From the NCBI RefSeq assembly GCF_029360645.1, contig NZ_JARDUA010000001.1, positions 310,001-374,000 of the forward strand: 64,000 nt of DNA, given 5' to 3'. This stretch comes from Pontibacter litorisediminis. Lineage in GTDB: Bacteria; Bacteroidota; Bacteroidia; Cytophagales; Hymenobacteraceae. Below, in pieces: positions 7,854 to 16,261 of this stretch. Each line of letters begins with the position of its first letter. Position 1 is the first letter of the stretch. The notes beneath the pieces were generated by a model that saw only the letters and a list, made by a program, of their open reading frames with translations, had not been told where the DNA came from and did not search any database. Position numbers and translations under genes: made by a program.

Positions 7854-8060
7854 AATGGTTTAAAAAGGTAATTTCCTGTAAAGCAACACTATATAGTTTT
7901 ACTCTGTTTTTTATACTAAGCCTGTGGCTTCGCTCAGTGGTGCTGATGGCTGCAGAAGTTCGGCCGGCTGCCAAAAACCAACGTAAATATGCTTAAGCTG
8001 TCTCTAAGGCAGTGCCTCGCAGACGTACTAAAACAAAGGTTTCACCCTAACCCACAGCTT

Positions 8061-9494
8061 ATGCCCAAAGCAACAACGGAAACCACAGTGGCCGGTAGCA
8101 CCGCCAAAAGTACCCCTAAAGCTGCCTCTTCCCCCGCCAAAAAAGCAGGTGCAGCCAAAAGCAAAAAAGCGGAAAACCTCAAAAAGATTTTCGTACTCGA
8201 CACCTCGGTCATCCTTTACGACCATAGTGCCGTCAAGAACTTTCAAGAGCATGACGTTGCCATCCCTATTACCGTGCTCGAGGAGCTCGATAATTTTAAG
8301 AAAGGCAATGACATCAAAAATTTTGAGGCGCGCGAGTTCATCCGTTTTATTGATAAACTCTCTTCCGAAAACCGGCTGCAGGACTGGATCCCGCTGAACG
8401 GGCGTAACAAAGGTAGTTTCAAAGTGTTGATGAATAACTCCAATACCGGGGTGGATGCCGTAACCATCTTCGGGGACAAGAACGATCACCACATCCTGAA
8501 CTCGGCCATCACGCTGCAGCAGGAAAAACCAGACAGCCACGTGGTGCTCGTTACCAAGGATATTAACCTGCGGCTAAAGGCCCGCGCCCTCAACATCATC
8601 TCCGAGGATTATGAAACCGGTAAGATTCAGGATGTGGCCGACCTCTACACCGGCTGCGATACCCTGGAGGATGTGCCGGCAAATTCTGTGAGCGAACTCT
8701 ATGAGAGTGGCTTCTGCGATGCAGAGAAAGTATTGCCTGCTACACCAAAGGACAATCATTTCTTCGTGCTGAAGAGCTTCAAGAACTCCGTGCTGGCTTA
8801 TTATAACACCAAAGAGAACCGCCTGGAGCGCGTGGACAAGCAAACGGCTTATGGCGTAAAACCCCGCAATGCAGAGCAGGCCTTCGCGCTGCATGCGCTG
8901 ATGAGCCCACACATTAAGCTGATAAGCGTACAGGGAGTGGCCGGAACAGGCAAAACCCTGCTGGCGCTGGCTAGCGCACTGGAGCAGCGCCGGGACTACA
9001 AGCAGATTTACCTGGCCCGCCCCGTGGTACCCCTCAGCAACAAAGACATCGGTTACCTGCCCGGCGACATCAAATCCAAGCTGAACCCGTACATGGAGCC
9101 GCTCTGGGACAACCTGAAGTACATCCAGAACCAGTACCCGGAAACGAGCAAGGAGTACCAGCGGCTGAAGGAAATGGTGGAGCTGGAGAAACTGATGATC
9201 ACGCCACTGGCCTACATCCGGGGCCGCAGCTTGTCGAACATCATTTTCATAGTGGATGAGGCACAGAACCTGACGCCCCACGAGGTAAAAACAATCATCT
9301 CCAGGGCTGGCGAGAACACCAAGATCATCTTTACCGGGGATATCTACCAGATCGACACCCCTTACCTGGACTCGCAAAGCAACGGCCTCTCTTACCTCAT
9401 CGACCGTGCCCGAAATCACCCGCTCTACGCGCACATCACCTTGCAGAAAGGCGAACGCTCCGAGCTGGCAAACCTGGCGAATGAATTGCTATAA
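8061..9494 (+). CDS. PhoH family ATPase with N-terminal PIN domain
   Basis: Two-domain PIN-PhoH protein (PhoH2/YlaK type), a predicted RNA-acting ATPase/ribonuclease. After a Lys/Ala/Thr-rich flexible start comes a PIN domain with acidic residues in IFVLDTSVILYD, VLEELDNFKK and IFGDKNDHHIL. The C-terminal half is the PhoH ATPase: Walker A SVQGVAGTGKTLLALA, the RPVVPLSNKDIGYLPG loop, Walker B IIFIVDEAQNLTP and the GDIYQID sensor. PhoH2 homologues have been described as RNA helicase/RNase enzymes. ATG 8061 (MPKATT) gives 477 aa and matches usual starts; an in-frame ATG at 7989 would add 24 residues. Monocistronic, with an inverted repeat just downstream. Confidence 0.9.
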   Translation: MPKATTETTVAGSTAKSTPKAASSPAKKAGAAKSKKAENLKKIFVLDTSVILYDHSAVKNFQEHDVAIPITVLEELDNFKKGNDIKNFEAREFIRFIDKLSSENRLQDWIPLNGRNKGSFKVLMNNSNTGVDAVTIFGDKNDHHILNSAITLQQEKPDSHVVLVTKDINLRLKARALNIISEDYETGKIQDVADLYTGCDTLEDVPANSVSELYESGFCDAEKVLPATPKDNHFFVLKSFKNSVLAYYNTKENRLERVDKQTAYGVKPRNAEQAFALHALMSPHIKLISVQGVAGTGKTLLALASALEQRRDYKQIYLARPVVPLSNKDIGYLPGDIKSKLNPYMEPLWDNLKYIQNQYPETSKEYQRLKEMVELEKLMITPLAYIRGRSLSNIIFIVDEAQNLTPHEVKTIISRAGENTKIIFTGDIYQIDTPYLDSQSNGLSYLIDRARNHPLYAHITLQKGERSELANLANELL

Positions 9495-9499
9495 GTATA

Positions 9500-9598
9500 A
9501 AAGTTAAAGAGTTGGAAAGTTGGCATATGTTACCTCATCATGCTTTACCTGTATACCTGAAGCTAGTAGCCGCTAAGCTTTCTAACTCTTCAACTTCC
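9500..9598. repeat. Imperfect inverted repeat between phoH and a convergent gene (REP-like)
   Basis: AAGTTAAAGAGTTGGAAAGTT at about 9501-9521 is matched in inverse orientation at about 9576-9596 (AGCTTTCTAACTCTTCAACTT), roughly 18 of 21 positions, with a 55-bp loop. The right arm covers the 3' end of the SRPBCC gene. The pair probably forms a hairpin acting on both convergent transcripts, or is a dispersed intergenic repeat. Confidence 0.6.
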
Positions 9599-10130
9599 TG
9601 TCACCAACCAGTTGCTGTAGCCCTTGCAGGCCTTGTGTCATGTCCTGCTGCATTTTATACTTCTGCAGCACACCGCGTAGTTTGGCCAGCGGACTTTGCT
9701 GCAGCACAGAATGCTGGCGCCAGACGAGCTGGGTGCCTCCCCTGGCTGGCATCAATGTAAATGTGCCAAGCACTGAGGTGGTATCATCGGCGTTGTTTTG
9801 CCTATAGGCGATCGTGCCGGGCTGCGTGCTCTCCGTCAGGATGAGCTGGCCTTCCCCCACGCGGTCGCCGCTCCACTGCAGGCGCGCGCCCTTGCCCTGC
9901 AACGGCCCGCCATACAAGTGTATCATGCTGGGGTCGTTTTCCTTGTTCAGAACACTCCAGTGGCCCCACTCGGTGGGGTTGTTCAGGTAAGGGTATATTA
10001 CCTCAGGTGGTTGCTGGAGGTAAACAGACTGCTGTACCTCTATTTCGGACGGTAAAAAATAAGCGGCACCGAACACTGCGGCAGCTGCACCGAGCGGCAG
10101 TGCAAGCAGCGAAAATTTGAGCAGTTTCAT
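9582..10130 (-). CDS. Membrane-anchored SRPBCC (START/polyketide-cyclase-like) protein
   Basis: A 182-residue protein with one N-terminal membrane segment (LLKFSLLALPLGAAAAVFGA) followed by a domain of about 140 residues with the SRPBCC pattern: a first strand EVQQSVYLQQPPEVIYPYL, the NPTEWGHWSVL turn, then alternating strands (GKGARLQW, GEGQLILTES, TIAYRQN, GTFTLMP, GTQLVWRQHS) and a C-terminal amphipathic helix that normally closes the ligand cavity. It probably binds a hydrophobic ligand outside the cytoplasmic membrane; the ligand is unknown. An upstream in-frame Met at 10196 is less likely because the signal would then lie 22 residues in. Confidence 0.75.
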   Translation of the reverse strand: MKLLKFSLLALPLGAAAAVFGAAYFLPSEIEVQQSVYLQQPPEVIYPYLNNPTEWGHWSVLNKENDPSMIHLYGGPLQGKGARLQWSGDRVGEGQLILTESTQPGTIAYRQNNADDTTSVLGTFTLMPARGGTQLVWRQHSVLQQSPLAKLRGVLQKYKMQQDMTQGLQGLQQLVGDRKLKS

Positions 10131-10332
10131 AAAATCAGTCTGAGGTTCCTTTGCGGTATTATTAGCAGGAAATAAAGCATCAATTTTAAGGACCATCCAC
10201 GATCAAAACAATACCTTGGCAACTAAATATTTTTTTATTTAAAACAGTAGCTGTGGCCTTGCTGTTGTTAGGCAGCTTTTAACCGGCTATACTCGTACAG
10301 TGGAGTAATAGATATTAAATAGAAGATGCTTT

Positions 10333-10779
10333 ATGCTACAAGATTGGATACAGAAAGGATATAAGTACTCTCAAAACCCGATTTTCAGGAGGTTCACCGG
10401 CAAAGCCGGGGGGCTGCTTGCCAAACCGATGAAAGTAGGGTTGCTGCTCACCACGGCCTACAGTAAAATGGTGGATGTGAACAGCGGCGTTAGCGGCTTT
10501 CAACAGCTAAAGACCCTGATGATGACTTTTATGCGCATGGCGCGCGCCTACGTGAGAGGCGACTACCGTGACATCTCCAGAAAATCGATGATGATCGGTG
10601 TGGCCGTGCTGCTCTACCTGGTTACCCCCCTCGACATAATTCCGGATTTTATTCCGGTGGTAGGCCTGATGGACGACATCAGCCTTATGGCATGGTTTGT
10701 GGATGCTTTCAGTAAAGAGATCAACAAGTACCGGGAGTGGGAAATGCATACGAGTTACGAAAACATTGGCCGCTTCTGA
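10333..10779 (+). CDS. DUF1232 (YkvA family) membrane protein
   Basis: A 148-residue protein whose middle holds the DUF1232 signature: a membrane helix followed by LVTPLDIIPDFIPVVGLMDD, in which the P-D-x-I-P-D-x-I-P-x-x-G-x-x-D-D motif is invariant in YkvA proteins. The N-terminal 80 residues are basic and mostly helical. Function of the family is unknown. It is flanked by long spacers and is likely a single-gene unit. Confidence 0.88.
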   Translation: MLQDWIQKGYKYSQNPIFRRFTGKAGGLLAKPMKVGLLLTTAYSKMVDVNSGVSGFQQLKTLMMTFMRMARAYVRGDYRDISRKSMMIGVAVLLYLVTPLDIIPDFIPVVGLMDDISLMAWFVDAFSKEINKYREWEMHTSYENIGRF

Positions 10780-11010
10780 CCACATGGTCACAACTTAACG
10801 TATTTGCGCTGATTACACGCAAGTATAAGGAGGGCATCCTGGCTTCGGTCGGGGTGCTTTTCTATTTTCGCCCTACACAGAAAGTTTACTTACCCCTGTG
10901 CACTCCTGGGTTCTGCCATAAGTTGATGCCAATACGCCCCATACTATTATACAGCGGCAAAAAATGGCTATCTTTAGGCGCTAAAACATAAATCAATCTA
11001 TACTTTACAC

Positions 11011-13293
11011 ATGATCAGTAAACGCATAATATCTTTTTTTGCGGCTGCTTTAGTGAGCATCGGCCTGTCCACGGCGCGCCCCGATGAGGGCATGTGGCTG
11101 CCCATGCTACTGAAACAGCTGAATGAGGCACAGATGCAGGACAAGGGCATGAAGCTTACGGCCGAGGACATTTACAGCGTCAACCAGTCGAGCCTGAAGG
11201 ACGCTATTGTGTCGTTTGGCGGTTTTTGCACCGGCGAGATGATCTCCCCGGAGGGCCTGTTGTTAACCAACCACCACTGCGGCTACGGCCAGGTGCAGCA
11301 GCACAGCACGGTGGAGAATGATTACTTAACCGAGGGCTTCTGGGCCATGACCCGCGAGCAGGAGCTTCCAAACCCGGGCCTGACGGCCACCTTTATCGTG
11401 CGCATGGAGGACGTGACGCAGCAGGTACTTGCCGGCACAGAGGCGGCTAAAACCGAGGCTGCCCGCGAAGCCATGGTGCAGCGCAACATCGCCAAGGTGA
11501 GCAAAGAGGCCACAGCCGGCACACACTACAATGCCGTGATCCGCCCGTTCTTCTACGGCAACGAGTACTACATGTACATCACCGAGACGTTTAAGGACGT
11601 TCGCCTGGTGGGCGCGCCTCCTTCATCCATAGGTAAGTTTGGTGGTGATACAGACAACTGGATGTGGCCGCGCCACACCGGCGACTTCTCACTGTTCCGC
11701 ATCTATACCGGACCTAACAACGAGCCGGCCGAGTACTCTCCGGAGAACAAGCCTTACAAGCCGAAGCACCACCTGCCCATCTCGCTGAACGGTGTGCAAG
11801 AAGGTGACTTCACGATGGTTTTCGGTTTTCCGGGCCGCACCAACGAGTACCTGACCTCTCAGGCGGTAAAAGAGATTTACGAGGTGTCTAACCCGCACAA
11901 GATCAACATCCGCGAAACAAAGCTCAATATTCTGGACAAGGACATGAAGGCATCGGACGAGGTGCGCATCAAGTATGCCGCTAAATATGCCAGCATTGCC
12001 AATGCCTGGAAAAAGTGGATCGGCGAGAACCGCGGCATACGCAAAGCCAACGCCATTGCCGAAAAGCAGCAGCTAGAGCAGCAATTTGCGCAGTGGGTGG
12101 CGGCCGACCCGGCCCGCCAGCAGCAGTATGGCAACCTGCTGGCTGAGTTCGAGCAGAACTACAAGGCACTGGATGGCATCACCATTTCGCGCGACTACAT
12201 AAACGAGGCGGCCTTTGGTGTGGAGGTCGTGAAGCTGGCGAACAACTTCACCACCCTGCAGAACATGCTGGCGCAGAAAGCCCCGCAAAGCGACATCAAC
12301 GCGCAGGTAGCGAAGCTGGAGGACTACGCCACCGGCTACTTTAAGGATTACCATGCCCCGTCGGACAAGAAAGTGTTCGCCGCCCTGCTGAGCCTGTACT
12401 ACAACAACATCGACCAGAAACTGCACCCGGAGATCTTCAAAATGGTGCGCAGCAAGTATAAAGGCGACTTCACGAAGTATGCGGAGGAGGTATTTGCCAA
12501 GTCGGCGTTTGCCTCTGAGGCTGGCGTGAAAAAGGTGCTTGCTGATGCCAAGCAAGGCAAAGATGCCATCAAAAACGACCCGGCCTTCGAACTGGCCAGC
12601 AGTGTGGCCGATTACTACCGGGTGAACGTAATGCCGACTTATACTTCGGTGAACGACAACCTGAACCTGCTGTACCGCAAGTATGTGGCCGGCCTGCGCG
12701 AGATGCAGAGCGATAAGAACTTTTACCCGGATGCCAACTCTACCCTGCGTGTGGCTTACGGTAAAGTGGAGCCTTACAAGCCGGTGGATGGCGTGATCTA
12801 TACGTACTACACCACCCTGGAGGGTGTGATGGAGAAGGCAGCTTCCGGCATTGCCGAGGATTATGCCATTCCGGCCAAACTGCGCGAGCTGTACGAGAAG
12901 AAAGACTATGGCCGCTACGGCGTAAATGGTCAGATGCCGGTGGCGTTCATCGCCTCCAACCACACGACGGGCGGTAACTCCGGCTCTCCGGTAATCAATG
13001 CCCATGGTCAGCTGATCGGCACCAACTTCGACCGTAACTGGGAAGGCACCATGAGCGACATCGTTTATAACCCGGACCAGGTGCGAAACATTTCGGTGGA
13101 CGCACGCTACATGCTCTTTATAGTAGACAAGTTTGCGGGAGCCGGACACCTGGTAGAGGAAATGACCCTGGTAACTGATAACACCTCCGGTTTGCCGCAA
13201 GTGGACGGACGAAACAAGGCTACAGAAAGTTCTTCCAAAAAAGACAAAAAGAAAGACCGCAAAAAGAAGAAAAAAGAGAAAGCCGAGGCTTAG
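11011..13293 (+). CDS. dpp11: S46 family dipeptidyl-peptidase 11 (Asp/Glu-specific)
   Basis: Exported serine exopeptidase releasing dipeptides from the N-terminus of peptides. A signal peptide (MISKRIISFFAAALVSIGLS) is followed by the chymotrypsin-type halves: His in LLTNHHCGY (88/89), Asp225 in HTGDFSLFRI, Ser657 in TTGGNSGSPVI, separated by the all-helical insertion of the family. In P. gingivalis enzymes the residue 18 after the catalytic Ser sets specificity: Gly in DPP7 (hydrophobic P1), Arg in DPP11 (acidic P1). Here it is Arg675 (NFDRNWEGT), so I call DPP11. Unusual is a highly basic tail of about 25 residues (KKDKKKDRKKKKKEKAEA) after the usual end. An M19 dipeptidase gene follows, but behind a terminator. 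Confidence 0.9.
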   Translation: MISKRIISFFAAALVSIGLSTARPDEGMWLPMLLKQLNEAQMQDKGMKLTAEDIYSVNQSSLKDAIVSFGGFCTGEMISPEGLLLTNHHCGYGQVQQHSTVENDYLTEGFWAMTREQELPNPGLTATFIVRMEDVTQQVLAGTEAAKTEAAREAMVQRNIAKVSKEATAGTHYNAVIRPFFYGNEYYMYITETFKDVRLVGAPPSSIGKFGGDTDNWMWPRHTGDFSLFRIYTGPNNEPAEYSPENKPYKPKHHLPISLNGVQEGDFTMVFGFPGRTNEYLTSQAVKEIYEVSNPHKINIRETKLNILDKDMKASDEVRIKYAAKYASIANAWKKWIGENRGIRKANAIAEKQQLEQQFAQWVAADPARQQQYGNLLAEFEQNYKALDGITISRDYINEAAFGVEVVKLANNFTTLQNMLAQKAPQSDINAQVAKLEDYATGYFKDYHAPSDKKVFAALLSLYYNNIDQKLHPEIFKMVRSKYKGDFTKYAEEVFAKSAFASEAGVKKVLADAKQGKDAIKNDPAFELASSVADYYRVNVMPTYTSVNDNLNLLYRKYVAGLREMQSDKNFYPDANSTLRVAYGKVEPYKPVDGVIYTYYTTLEGVMEKAASGIAEDYAIPAKLRELYEKKDYGRYGVNGQMPVAFIASNHTTGGNSGSPVINAHGQLIGTNFDRNWEGTMSDIVYNPDQVRNISVDARYMLFIVDKFAGAGHLVEEMTLVTDNTSGLPQVDGRNKATESSSKKDKKKDRKKKKKEKAEA

Positions 13294-13318
13294 CCTGTGG
13301 CCTTCTGAAAGTATACCA

Positions 13319-13352
13319 TCCCTGCCCGGCCCTCCGGGCGGGGATTTTTTTT
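13319..13352 (+). terminator. Terminator after dpp11
   Basis: GC-rich hairpin (CCCTGCCCGG / CCGGGCGGGG, loop CCCT) followed by eight T. Confidence 0.85.
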
Positions 13353-13410
13353 GCCCACCCGGTAATTTAGCAGTAGTTCCGTCACACGTAATGCGATGAA
13401 GCACCACACT

Positions 13411-13418
13411 TACTTTTG
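13411..13418 (+). promoter_or_regulatory. Candidate -7 element (TACTTTTG) for the M19 dipeptidase gene
   Basis: Exact TAnnTTTG match about 130 bp before the ATG at 13548 and just after the dpp11 terminator; no clear -33 partner. Confidence 0.35.
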
Positions 13419-13547
13419 AATGGTTTATTTTCAAGTATACCAATCGAAAGCTTGAGAGACTTCAGTAAAAAGCTTATATTTAAAAGATATGACCCCGGCG
13501 GCAACAGACATGGCTGCTGAAACTGACTGAACCTATTTAACCTGACA

Positions 13548-14729
13548 ATGAGAAAAAAGCACCTGTTCCTTAACTTGACAGCAACCTTAGGCCTTGCCTT
13601 GGCTAGCCATGCGTTAGCCGCACAGGATTACAAGCAACTGCATAAGGAGGCTATTGTAGTGGATACCCACAACGATGTGCTGATTTCAGTGATGGAAGGG
13701 CTGGACATTGGCACAGATCTGCGCGGCCGCACCCACTCCGACCTGTCCCGCTTTAGAGAAGGTGGCGTGGATGCGCAGTTTTTCTCCGTCTGGAGCGATG
13801 AGACCGGCGACTTTAAGTATGCCGTGCAGCAAATTGACTCGTTGGAAGCCATAGTGAAGCGTTACCCGGACCAGCTGCTGCTGGCCACCGACGTGGCAGG
13901 CATAGAGCAGGCCGTGCAGGAAGGCAAGATGGCGGCACTGATCGGTGTGGAGGGAGGACATATGATCGACAACGACCTACAGAAGCTGGACCAGCTTTAT
14001 AACCGTGGCGCCCGCTACCTTACCCTCACCTGGAACAACTCCACGCCCTGGGCCTCCTCCGCTGCCGACGAGGCATCCGGCAAAATGCCGAAATCCAAAA
14101 GAGGGCTGAAAGGCATTGGCAAACAGGTTGTAACCCGCATGAACGAACTCGGCATGCTGGTAGACCTGAGCCATGTGGGCGAAAAGACCTTTTGGGACGT
14201 CATGGCCGTAACGAAAAAGCCGGTACTGGTGTCACACAGCTGCGTGCACAGCATCAATCCTATACCGCGAAACCTGACCGACAAGCAGATCAAGGCTGTG
14301 GCAAAGAACGGCGGTGTCATCCACCTGAATTTCTTCTCCGATTTTCTGGACCCAGAGTTCCGCAACCGCATCAAAAGCTTTGAGAGCGCCCATAAGCAGG
14401 AATCTGACTCTTTGATGTCAGCGGGATGGAAAAAGGATGCGGTAATGGACTACTTGGCCGATGCCTACCCCGAGGATGTTAAGCATATCCGCCCTCCGCT
14501 TAAAGCCCTTATTGACCATGTGGACCATATTGTAAAGCTAGTGGGTGTAGACTATGTTGGATTGGGATCCGACTTTGATGGAATCACTTCGGCTCCGCAG
14601 GAACTGGATGGCGTACAGGACTTTCCGGTTATTACCCGGGAGCTGCTGGCCCGCGGCTACAGCGAAGCAGACGTAAAGAAGATCCTCGGCGAGAACTTCC
14701 TGCGCGTGTTCCGGGCCAACGGGGGGTGA
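13548..14729 (+). CDS. Membrane (renal-type) dipeptidase, peptidase family M19
   Basis: Exported binuclear zinc dipeptidase of 393 aa. A signal peptide (LNLTATLGLALASHALA-AQ) precedes the metal motif VVDTHNDV (His and Asp ligands), the bridging Glu in ALIGVEGGHMI, LVDLSHVGEKTFWD and VLVSHSCVHS (His ligands), and VDYVGLGSDFDG. These are the standard M19 ligands in order. It would split dipeptides, including those released by the neighbouring DPP11, so the two genes look like consecutive steps of periplasmic protein catabolism. The methyltransferase gene begins 17 bp downstream and is probably cotranscribed. Confidence 0.93.
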   Translation: MRKKHLFLNLTATLGLALASHALAAQDYKQLHKEAIVVDTHNDVLISVMEGLDIGTDLRGRTHSDLSRFREGGVDAQFFSVWSDETGDFKYAVQQIDSLEAIVKRYPDQLLLATDVAGIEQAVQEGKMAALIGVEGGHMIDNDLQKLDQLYNRGARYLTLTWNNSTPWASSAADEASGKMPKSKRGLKGIGKQVVTRMNELGMLVDLSHVGEKTFWDVMAVTKKPVLVSHSCVHSINPIPRNLTDKQIKAVAKNGGVIHLNFFSDFLDPEFRNRIKSFESAHKQESDSLMSAGWKKDAVMDYLADAYPEDVKHIRPPLKALIDHVDHIVKLVGVDYVGLGSDFDGITSAPQELDGVQDFPVITRELLARGYSEADVKKILGENFLRVFRANGG

Positions 14730-14746
14730 TTTATACTTTGTAACTC

Positions 14747-15499
14747 ATGGCTAGTCCACCCAAAGATAATTTCTCGGCACAGGCAGCCGCCTATGCTACC
14801 TTCCGGCCGCGCTACCCGCAGCCCTTATACGAGTTCCTGAACAGCCTGCCCGGAGATAAAACCACGGCCTGGGACTGCGCCACCGGCAATGGGCAGGTAG
14901 CCGCTGAGCTTGCTGTAAAGTATCAGCTGGTCTATGCCACCGACATCAGCGAGGCGCAGTTGCAGCACGCGCCAAAAGGGCACAACAACATCCGCTACCT
15001 CGCCTGCCCCGCAGAAAGCACTCCGCTCCCGAGCCAAAGTATAGACCTGCTTACTGTCGCGCAGGCGGTGCATTGGTTCCGGTTCGGCGAGTTTTACCAG
15101 GAGGCACGGCGTGTGCTCAAGTCCCAGAGTTGGCTGGCCCTTTGGGGTTATGGCCTGATAGAGGCCGAGAACGAGGCGCTGAACCTACTCATCAGGCACT
15201 TCTATACCAAAACCGTCGGTCCTTTCTGGGATGAGGAGCGCCGCCACATCGACTTGCACTATACGTCTATCCCCTTCCCTTTTGCCGAGATTCCGGCACC
15301 TTCCTTTCAGCTGGATGTGCAGTGGACAAGGCAGCAGTTTACCGGCTACCTCAGCTCCTGGTCTAGCTTACAGCACTACATCCGCAGGCACGCAGTGTCG
15401 CCCCTACCTGCATTTGATGACCGGCTGCAACCGCTATGGCCCGATGCAGAAATAAAGCGTTTCCACTTCCCGATCTTCATGCGCGTAGGCCGGGTATAA
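14747..15499 (+). CDS. Class I SAM-dependent methyltransferase
   Basis: Cytoplasmic methyltransferase of 250 aa. Motif I is WDCATGNGQVA (S-adenosylmethionine-binding loop), the acidic end of strand 2 is VYATDISEAQL, motif III is LACPAESTPLPSQSIDLLTV, followed by QAVHWF and the LKSQSWLALWGYG strand. The opening DNFSAQAAAYATFRPRYP resembles small-molecule methyltransferases related to trans-aconitate/UbiE types. The substrate is not identifiable. It starts 17 bp after the M19 dipeptidase. Confidence 0.85.
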   Translation: MASPPKDNFSAQAAAYATFRPRYPQPLYEFLNSLPGDKTTAWDCATGNGQVAAELAVKYQLVYATDISEAQLQHAPKGHNNIRYLACPAESTPLPSQSIDLLTVAQAVHWFRFGEFYQEARRVLKSQSWLALWGYGLIEAENEALNLLIRHFYTKTVGPFWDEERRHIDLHYTSIPFPFAEIPAPSFQLDVQWTRQQFTGYLSSWSSLQHYIRRHAVSPLPAFDDRLQPLWPDAEIKRFHFPIFMRVGRV

Positions 15500-15600
15500 A
15501 GCTGCTGTCATTCATACTCCTCTACCTACACTTCGTCTAAAGCCTGGTGTCCTTTGTCTGATTATTTAAGCCTGCCGCTTTTTCAGAATCTATTTTTACT

Positions 15601-15608
15601 TACTTTTG
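15601..15608 (+). promoter_or_regulatory. Candidate -7 element (TACTTTTG) before the 15664 gene
   Basis: Exact TAnnTTTG match 55 bp before the TTG start at 15664. Confidence 0.4.
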
Positions 15609-15663
15609 CAAATCGTTGTAGCTACAAAGATGTAGTAACAGCTAGTTCTAAGCAGGAAAAAAC

Positions 15664-16134
15664 TTGAGCAGTAAAAACCAGATAAAGGCACTCGCCATTT
15701 ACCAGATCATGGGCGGCCTGCTGGGCATAGCCCTAACCATATGGGTTATGTTTGGCGGAGGAGTAACTGTAACGCAGCAGGTGCTGCGTTTTGGCATTTT
15801 TGCCGGACTGCTGTACGTGTTCTCCATCCTATGTGGCCGCATGCTGCTCCGAAGCCCGGTGCGAGGGCTCCGCCTGTCGCTCGTGAACCAGGTGCTGCAG
15901 GTGGTATACTTCAGCATTGGCTCTTATGGCTTCCAGTATGTGTCGGGCTTGCGCGTTGGCGTGGGGCTGGACATGGTGGGCGGTTGGGTCTTTAAATTTC
16001 GTATGGCGCTTTCCTCCTTTCACTTCAGTGCTGGCTCAGACCTGGGGCAGAAGTTTATAGGCCTTAACCTGGTAGCGCTTTTCCTCATCTTCTGGATAGA
16101 GCGGCTGCTGGAGCGGAAGACGGAGTTAGGCTAG
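15664..16134 (+). CDS. Small integral membrane protein of unknown function
   Basis: A 156-residue hydrophobic protein starting at a TTG (MSSKNQIKALAIYQIMGG). About four membrane segments are visible: GGLLGIALTIWVMF, VLRFGIFAGLLYVFSIL, LRLSLVNQVLQVVYFSIG and FIGLNLVALFLIFWI. The C-terminus (ERLLERKTELG) is charged. No family is recognised. It lies upstream of the TetR/RND region on the same strand, but the 127-bp gap contains the TetR operator-like site, so it is probably not part of that operon. Confidence 0.65.
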   Translation: MSSKNQIKALAIYQIMGGLLGIALTIWVMFGGGVTVTQQVLRFGIFAGLLYVFSILCGRMLLRSPVRGLRLSLVNQVLQVVYFSIGSYGFQYVSGLRVGVGLDMVGGWVFKFRMALSSFHFSAGSDLGQKFIGLNLVALFLIFWIERLLERKTELG

Positions 16135-16233
16135 AAACTTGACGGCTTTTACTTCTTTCCAAGTATACATAAAGCAAATTTTCAGGAGCAGCAGCAACAA
16201 AAGGGCGCCACAACGGTTTTTATCCCTTATACC

Positions 16234-16247
16234 GAATGAACATTCAA
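16234..16247. promoter_or_regulatory. Operator-like palindrome GAATGAACATTC before the TetR gene
   Basis: GAATG-AA-CATTC is a perfect 5-bp inverted repeat 16 bp before the ATG at 16262. It overlaps the 11-mer TGAACATTCAA, whose reverse complement TTGAATGTTCA recurs at 50898-50908 before the aldo/keto reductase gene. The position suggests autoregulation by the TetR protein. Confidence 0.5.
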
Positions 16248-16261
16248 TTAACAAGGCAAGC

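Noticed and set aside
10737..10991. 84-codon plus frame after the DUF1232 gene
   Set aside because: Overlaps the end of the DUF1232 gene, has no recognisable domain, and covers the dpp11 promoter region.
12073..13443. 456-codon open frame on the minus strand opposite dpp11
   Set aside because: The plus frame has complete S46 motifs and a signal peptide; the antisense frame has no recognisable domain and reflects GC-rich codon bias.
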